Of a DNA stretch of 42,015 bases, positions 38,175-42,015 are shown piece by piece (the stretch's first letter is position 1; the number at the start of each line of letters is the position of its first letter). Under the pieces are notes generated by a model. The model did no database searches and had not been told where the DNA came from. It saw only the letters and a list, made by a program, of their open reading frames with translations. Both the position numbers and the translations under genes were made by a program. This DNA is from a virus, in IMG/VR virus record IMGVR_UViG_3300023184_000244, positions 1-42,015 of that record, one strand, 5' to 3'.

Positions 38175-38201
38175 AAAACAACGACTTAAATCGTTGTTTT
38201 T
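38175..38201 (+). terminator. Intrinsic terminator after the tRNA-Asn remnant
   Basis: AAAACAACGA (38175-38184) and TCGTTGTTTT (38191-38200) form a perfect 10-bp stem with a 6-base loop, with T-rich sequence at its end. It is probably the original tRNA terminator that moved with the 3' end. Confidence 0.75.
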
Positions 38202-38253
38202 ATTTGGTTTATTAATTACACGGTTATTACACGAATATTAAGACTGCCGCTGG

Positions 38254-38282
38254 TTGCTTTTTTCCAAAAGTGACTGTAAAGT
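38254..38282 (+). promoter_or_regulatory. Possible integrase promoter
   Basis: TTGCTT (38254-38259), 17 bases, TAAAGT (38277-38282). It ends 6 bases before the annotated ATG, so the transcript would be leaderless. The match is modest. Confidence 0.3.
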
Positions 38283-38288
38283 GTTGGC

Positions 38289-39674
38289 ATGCGCGTACCA
38301 GCCTCACAAACTGTCGTAGTCAAGCCTGAGTTGATTAGGCTGGTGCGCCGTGACGACAGCAAAAAATGGCAAGTGCACTACAAGCTGGAGAATCTCAAAA
38401 CTTGGTTCCGTCGCAGCACGGATACAGCCAATGTGAAGGAAGCTTCAAAGATAGCTGAGCGCATGTGGATGAAGGCAACATTTGACTTGGAAGAGGGTCG
38501 CCCAGTCATCAGCAGAAAGTTCAAGCCAGTGGCTGAAGTTGTCCTGCACCGCTTGGAAGCTGAAATTGCCGCTGGTACTGCCAAGCCCAGCGCCCGTGAC
38601 TACGTTTCAGCTATTAAGTTGTACTTGATCCCCTTCTACGGCCTGTACAACGTGGATGGTATCAAGCCAGCCGTGATTTCAGAATTCCATGTGTGGCGGC
38701 GTGACAAGGTGGGACGCGAGCTCTCTGGCAGTGCCCAGAACAATCACAACGCTGCACTGAACTTGATTTTTGACGAAGCTGTAGAGCGTGGGTACATGAC
38801 TGCCTACGAACGGCCCCTAACCAAGAACACTGGTGTTGAGAGCGACCGCCGTGCTGAATTCAGCCATGAAGAGCTGGAAGCCATGATGAAGTACGCAGCC
38901 AAGTTCATCTTAGATGGCCGCACTGCTCGCACAAAAATCATCCGTGAACTGCTGGCTATCTATGTCCCTTTCATGGCCGCTACAGGCATGCGCCCAGGCA
39001 CTGAAGCCGAATACTTGGAATGGCGACACATTGATGTGGAAGTACGCGACGGGCAGCCCATCCTGCATTTCCGTCTACAGCGCGGTAAACGCGGTGCACG
39101 TAACTTTGTAGCCCACAACAGCTGTTGGCTGCTGCTAGAGCGCCTACGTCAGCTCAGTCCAGACTTAGCGGGCATGACGCTGGAGGAAGTTTTAAAGAAA
39201 AAGATCCCCAAGCTGCTGTTCCGGCTTTCGGATGGCTCCGTGCCCGACAACTGGAACAAACCATTCCGTCAGTGGCTTGAGGACTCAGATCTGCTCAACT
39301 GCCCTGTAACGGGCAAGGAACGCAGCTTGTACAGCTTGCGCCACTACTACGCTACTCAGCGACTGCTAGAAGGCATCCCCATCCACGACTTGGCTGAGCA
39401 GATGGGCACATCCGTTTTGATGATCACCAAGCATTACAGCCACTTGACGCCTTTGATGAAGGCCAAGCAGTTCGCTGGAGTGATAGATCCAAACGTCACC
39501 AGTGGAGAAGCTGCACAGATCCGAGCCATCATGAGTGCACAGATGGCCAATAACAATATCATGAACTTGGTGCAGATGAGCACAGGACTGGTCATGCCAA
39601 TAGTGGCTCAAAATGCAGAACTGACCGATGACTTTGAGCGTCGCCTCAAAGCTCAGCGTAAAAAGTCCACCTGA
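38289..39674 (+). CDS. int: Tyrosine recombinase / integrase of a second element
   Basis: 461 residues. It has an N-terminal arm-binding region, a SAM-like core-binding domain (about 100-190, SARDYVSAIKLYLIPFYGLY) and the catalytic domain from about 210. Catalytic residues visible are the first Arg in ATGMRPGTEAEYLEW, the second Arg-His in SLRHYYATQRL (the usual first His is replaced by Tyr), and the nucleophile Tyr in ITKHYSHLTP. The tail beyond it is long (about 70 residues). Such proteins integrate elements at the 3' end of tRNA genes; the tRNA-Asn remnant lies 125 bases upstream. It heads the element that continues past the right edge and is probably not the phage's own integrase. Confidence 0.9.
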   Translation: MRVPASQTVVVKPELIRLVRRDDSKKWQVHYKLENLKTWFRRSTDTANVKEASKIAERMWMKATFDLEEGRPVISRKFKPVAEVVLHRLEAEIAAGTAKPSARDYVSAIKLYLIPFYGLYNVDGIKPAVISEFHVWRRDKVGRELSGSAQNNHNAALNLIFDEAVERGYMTAYERPLTKNTGVESDRRAEFSHEELEAMMKYAAKFILDGRTARTKIIRELLAIYVPFMAATGMRPGTEAEYLEWRHIDVEVRDGQPILHFRLQRGKRGARNFVAHNSCWLLLERLRQLSPDLAGMTLEEVLKKKIPKLLFRLSDGSVPDNWNKPFRQWLEDSDLLNCPVTGKERSLYSLRHYYATQRLLEGIPIHDLAEQMGTSVLMITKHYSHLTPLMKAKQFAGVIDPNVTSGEAAQIRAIMSAQMANNNIMNLVQMSTGLVMPIVAQNAELTDDFERRLKAQRKKST

Positions 39675-39734
39675 TCCCTTGAACTGAATTACCAACCACA
39701 GCCTACCCTCACGACTGAATAATCAAAGTCCAAC

Positions 39735-40214
39735 ATGTCTGAACTTTTAACCCAGTACTTCGAACGCTACGCCGAAGAAGCCATCACTAAGATGAAGGCG
39801 GCTTTGATTGCGGTAGATTACTACGAACGGATCAGGGTCAGACTTGTGAGAAAAGAAGACTTGAGTGGCGAACTGGCCATCATTGCCAAAGTGGGCCCTG
39901 CTGGCACCATGACTGTGGTCAAGGAAGCCATAGCAGACTACAAAGCAAAAATTTCAGGTGCTTGGGAGTTGAACCAGCGCCTGCAGGACATTGGCAAACA
40001 CAAGGTTAGTTTGATTGTTAATGAACGTGAACATCTGCCCCGAGCAGATGTCCTCTACCAATTTAAAAGCAAGGCCGGCATTGTGAAGATTCACATCACC
40101 ACTGCTGGCGAGACTTTTAGATTGGAGATCAATGCAGGCAAGAACCCCATGGCCGCGCAAATGGCCTGCATTGAACTCGAGAAGCAACTGACATTTATTG
40201 CGCTTACTGGTTAA
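39735..40214 (+). CDS. Unknown protein after the integrase (159 aa)
   Basis: 159 residues, not recognised. The N terminus is helical (LTQYFERYAEEAITKMKAAL) and the C-terminal part is mixed (GIVKIHITTAGETFRLEINA, KNPMAAQMACIELEKQLTFI). No membrane helix or enzymatic motif. It starts 60 bases past the integrase stop on the same strand, so it may be co-transcribed. Its last 11 bases overlap the convergent gene. Confidence 0.6.
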   Translation: MSELLTQYFERYAEEAITKMKAALIAVDYYERIRVRLVRKEDLSGELAIIAKVGPAGTMTVVKEAIADYKAKISGAWELNQRLQDIGKHKVSLIVNEREHLPRADVLYQFKSKAGIVKIHITTAGETFRLEINAGKNPMAAQMACIELEKQLTFIALTG

Positions 40215-40692
40215 CGCCACCTTGCTGGCGTGGAACGATAGGTTTGTTTTTGTGGTGTGAGAAGTCATATGCCTTGTCTAAAAATTCACACGCCATGTCT
40301 ATATCGAAGTTTTCGATATCCATAATCTGCACGCTTTTATTCAATGCTAGGTACTCCCCAAAACACTTAGGTCGAGAGTTCTTAGGTAGATCGTCATAGC
40401 GTGGAAATACGAACCGCCACTCCAGTCCATTCATATCGTGGTTCAAGTGGAAGCAAGATGCCAGCGTCATAGGTGACAGTCTCATGGATATGTAGATATC
40501 AAAAGTTTGACTTTCCTCATCAAGTGACTGCCACATGTCCTCTAGTTGAACAGCTTCAATGATGTGTCTTGTCCTAGCGGCCATGTCCAACTTGTACAGG
40601 GATGCTTCAATCGTTTCATCGTAATCAATGAAAGTTGCGATCTCATCCAAGCTCATGTCGAACAAACGTTTGAAAAGTTGTGCTTGTTCCAT
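40204..40692 (-). CDS. Unknown acidic protein (162 aa)
   Basis: I start at the ATG at 40692 (MEQAQLFKRLFDMSLDEIAT) with AAGGTGGG 6 bases ahead; a GTG at 40701 is in that site. 162 residues, acidic, mostly helical with aromatic loops (LEWRFVFPRYDDLPKNSRPK). No motif I can name. It follows the next unknown gene directly and belongs to the same minus-strand operon, convergent with the integrase operon. Confidence 0.6.
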   Translation of the reverse strand: MEQAQLFKRLFDMSLDEIATFIDYDETIEASLYKLDMAARTRHIIEAVQLEDMWQSLDEESQTFDIYISMRLSPMTLASCFHLNHDMNGLEWRFVFPRYDDLPKNSRPKCFGEYLALNKSVQIMDIENFDIDMACEFLDKAYDFSHHKNKPIVPRQQGGVNQ

Positions 40693-40703
40693 GTTGCCCA
40701 CCT

Positions 40704-41195
40704 TTAAGCCGTTTGGCGCCTGAGCACTTGAAATTTATACATCTCATGCAATGCACGCTGGAATGTGTAGTCGAGATCATTGGCACCCATTTCCTCTAAC
40801 GCACCATAAACACTGATGTCATCACTTGGTGTGTAGCCTTGAAATCCAGTGCTGTTTTCATAAGCCTCATCCAAATCTGCCAAGGCACGATCAAGAACAG
40901 TTTCTGCATGATCTTTGGCTGACTGAAATGAATTGATGGCATCTTGGATATTTGTCACATCCTTGCGCCAGGTATCAAGGGTTTTCTTGGTGACTTCAAT
41001 GGAGCAAAGAGCATCATCTTTGACCAGTGCCAGTGTTGCAACTTTGGAATCCGCTGCAATAGCCATTAGAAAATCAGATGGGCCGGGGTAGTGCAGCAAG
41101 TTTTTGGCTATTTCACACACCGTCTCCTCATCACTGCCACTGGCGCTGATCACGGGGGAGTCCGTGCTTCTTTCAATCACAATGTATTTGGTCAT
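40704..41195 (-). CDS. Unknown protein (163 aa), coiled-coil middle
   Basis: 163 residues with an AGGAG ribosome binding site ahead of the ATG. The N terminus is beta-like (YIVIERSTDSPVISASGSDE). The middle (about 75-115) is a coiled coil with DAINSFQSAKDHAETVLDRA. The C terminus is Asp/Glu-rich (DDISVYGALEEMGANDLDYT). It is co-transcribed with the gene that follows it. No known family. Confidence 0.6.
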   Translation of the reverse strand: MTKYIVIERSTDSPVISASGSDEETVCEIAKNLLHYPGPSDFLMAIAADSKVATLALVKDDALCSIEVTKKTLDTWRKDVTNIQDAINSFQSAKDHAETVLDRALADLDEAYENSTGFQGYTPSDDISVYGALEEMGANDLDYTFQRALHEMYKFQVLRRQTA

Positions 41196-41314
41196 TTATT
41201 TGTCTCCTGTTGAATCACTGTTGCAGTAGGTACAAAGATCAGCCAAGACCCAAGCTCATTGAATCGCCATCTCATGTTCAATTTATTGGGCCTTGACTGG
41301 TTGAAGGACTGAAA

Positions 41315-42015
41315 TTAGTAAGGCGCTTCCTCGGTGGTGTCCATCTCAATGACTTCGGTCTGCTTGTGTTTCATGGGAATTGCCAACTGAACCTGCATTT
41401 CCTTGCGCAAGCTATCGGGCTGAGAGTCATCCAAGGAGATTTGCTTTTTGAGATTACGAACACCGTGCTCCAGCACTGTCAGATCGTTCGGCAGCGTTTT
41501 GCCAACGAACTTGACTAAGTTGTCTTCGTAGGCTTTTCCCAGCTCATTGGCTGAAATCATCTTGTACTTGCTGCCGCCAACGTGAAGAGCAACGAACACG
41601 CAAAAAGATGACGAATCAGTCTTACCATCTTTATCTTCAGCGTAAACGCAGACATCACCATCAAAATCAAAGTCCAATTTGGATGACTTACCAACCAACT
41701 CGTAATACTCACGAATCAGCGACGTTCTTTCCTTGTTGTTCTTATCTCCAGTGCCCTTAGCCAGTGCCGCAGATTCAACGTCCTGAATCTGGCTCACACC
41801 ACCGCGGCGAGCGATGTACGCGGGCAGATCAGCAGCCACAAGATTTTCTTTTTGCGCCACAGCCAAAACTTTCAAATAACGGCTCGCTGTAACCTTGTCT
41901 GAGCGAACCATGTACTTGACCATCGTGTTGATGGCAGGTGTGTTGGACTTGAGCGTGATGCTGTGGTTATCTTTCAAATCCTTGCGGATCTCAGTCAAGA
42001 TTTTTTCCTTGAAAC
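41315..42015 (-). CDS. Unknown protein, cut by the right edge
   Basis: The frame stays open to the end of the window: a TTG at 41998 could serve as start, but the codons before it read FKEKIL and join smoothly to TEIRKDLKDNHSITLKSNTP. The gene therefore probably begins outside. At least 232 residues, with Lys/Asp-rich helices, a strand pair (LDFDFDGDVCVYAEDKDGKT; SSSFCVFVALHVGGSKYKMI) and an acidic end (QTEVIEMDTTEEAPY). No recognised domain. It lies upstream of the two unknown genes on the same strand with 119 bases between. Confidence 0.6.
   Translation of the reverse strand, partial: FKEKILTEIRKDLKDNHSITLKSNTPAINTMVKYMVRSDKVTASRYLKVLAVAQKENLVAADLPAYIARRGGVSQIQDVESAALAKGTGDKNNKERTSLIREYYELVGKSSKLDFDFDGDVCVYAEDKDGKTDSSSFCVFVALHVGGSKYKMISANELGKAYEDNLVKFVGKTLPNDLTVLEHGVRNLKKQISLDDSQPDSLRKEMQVQLAIPMKHKQTEVIEMDTTEEAPY

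Noticed and set aside
1-42015. CRISPR arrays and diversity-generating retroelement
   Set aside because: No regularly spaced identical repeats and no reverse transcriptase or template/variable repeat pair seen. The repeats found are protein-coding low-complexity or the five dispersed motif copies.

Overview
The window looks like a Betaproteobacterial chromosome segment, probably Burkholderiales. That placement is my inference from the style of the proteins and from the tRNA-Asn 3' end near 38.1 kb; no marker gene is present. Most of it is an accessory region: an IS66-family insertion sequence, the virion and lysis half of a podovirus-type prophage, a strip of forward-strand cargo, and the start of a second integrated element.

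Layout. 1-381 is a flank with no recognisable gene. 390-2994 is a complete IS66-type element (tnpA, tnpB, tnpC) with perfect 16-bp ends and an 8-bp target duplication. It landed 8 bp past the stop of a giant phage gene. From 35.4 kb leftwards to 3.0 kb, almost everything on the minus strand is one phage late region. In order of transcription it holds: a small unknown protein, portal, holin, SAR-type endolysin, Rz with nested Rz1; a scaffold-like protein; an N4-gp56-type major capsid protein; adaptor and head-tail proteins; several fibre-like proteins (one collagen-like); a Trp/Tyr-rich protein; a flavin-dependent halogenase; a tail protein; a long Ala/Ser-rich fibre protein; a GNAT-like protein; two internal-type proteins; and a 2539-residue polyvalent protein with RadC/JAB-like and HELLH metal-site motifs. 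No terminase, integrase, replication or repressor gene of this phage is visible, so the prophage is either continued to the left or incomplete.

The late region is cut into five blocks. Each block is preceded on the minus strand by the same exact 11-base word, CAAGCATGGCA (starts of its plus-strand complement: 10662, 14179, 28307, 30563, 35458). Forward-strand cargo genes sit directly behind most of these sites. I read the word as a phage-specific late promoter or activator site; it is the strongest unexplained signal here. A second notable feature is the halogenase in the middle of the tail genes, two genes after a protein in which about a quarter of the residues are Trp or Tyr. This suggests, without proof, halogenation of a virion protein.

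35.5-37.9 kb carries forward-strand cargo: an XRE regulator followed by two unknown genes (one possibly RNase H-fold), and an AbrB-like/RelE-like toxin-antitoxin pair. A separate HigBA-type pair with a near-consensus promoter lies inside the capsid genes. At 38117 a displaced 3' half of tRNA-Asn with its terminator marks an attachment site. A tyrosine recombinase follows it and starts a second element whose remaining genes (39.7-42.0 kb) I do not recognise.
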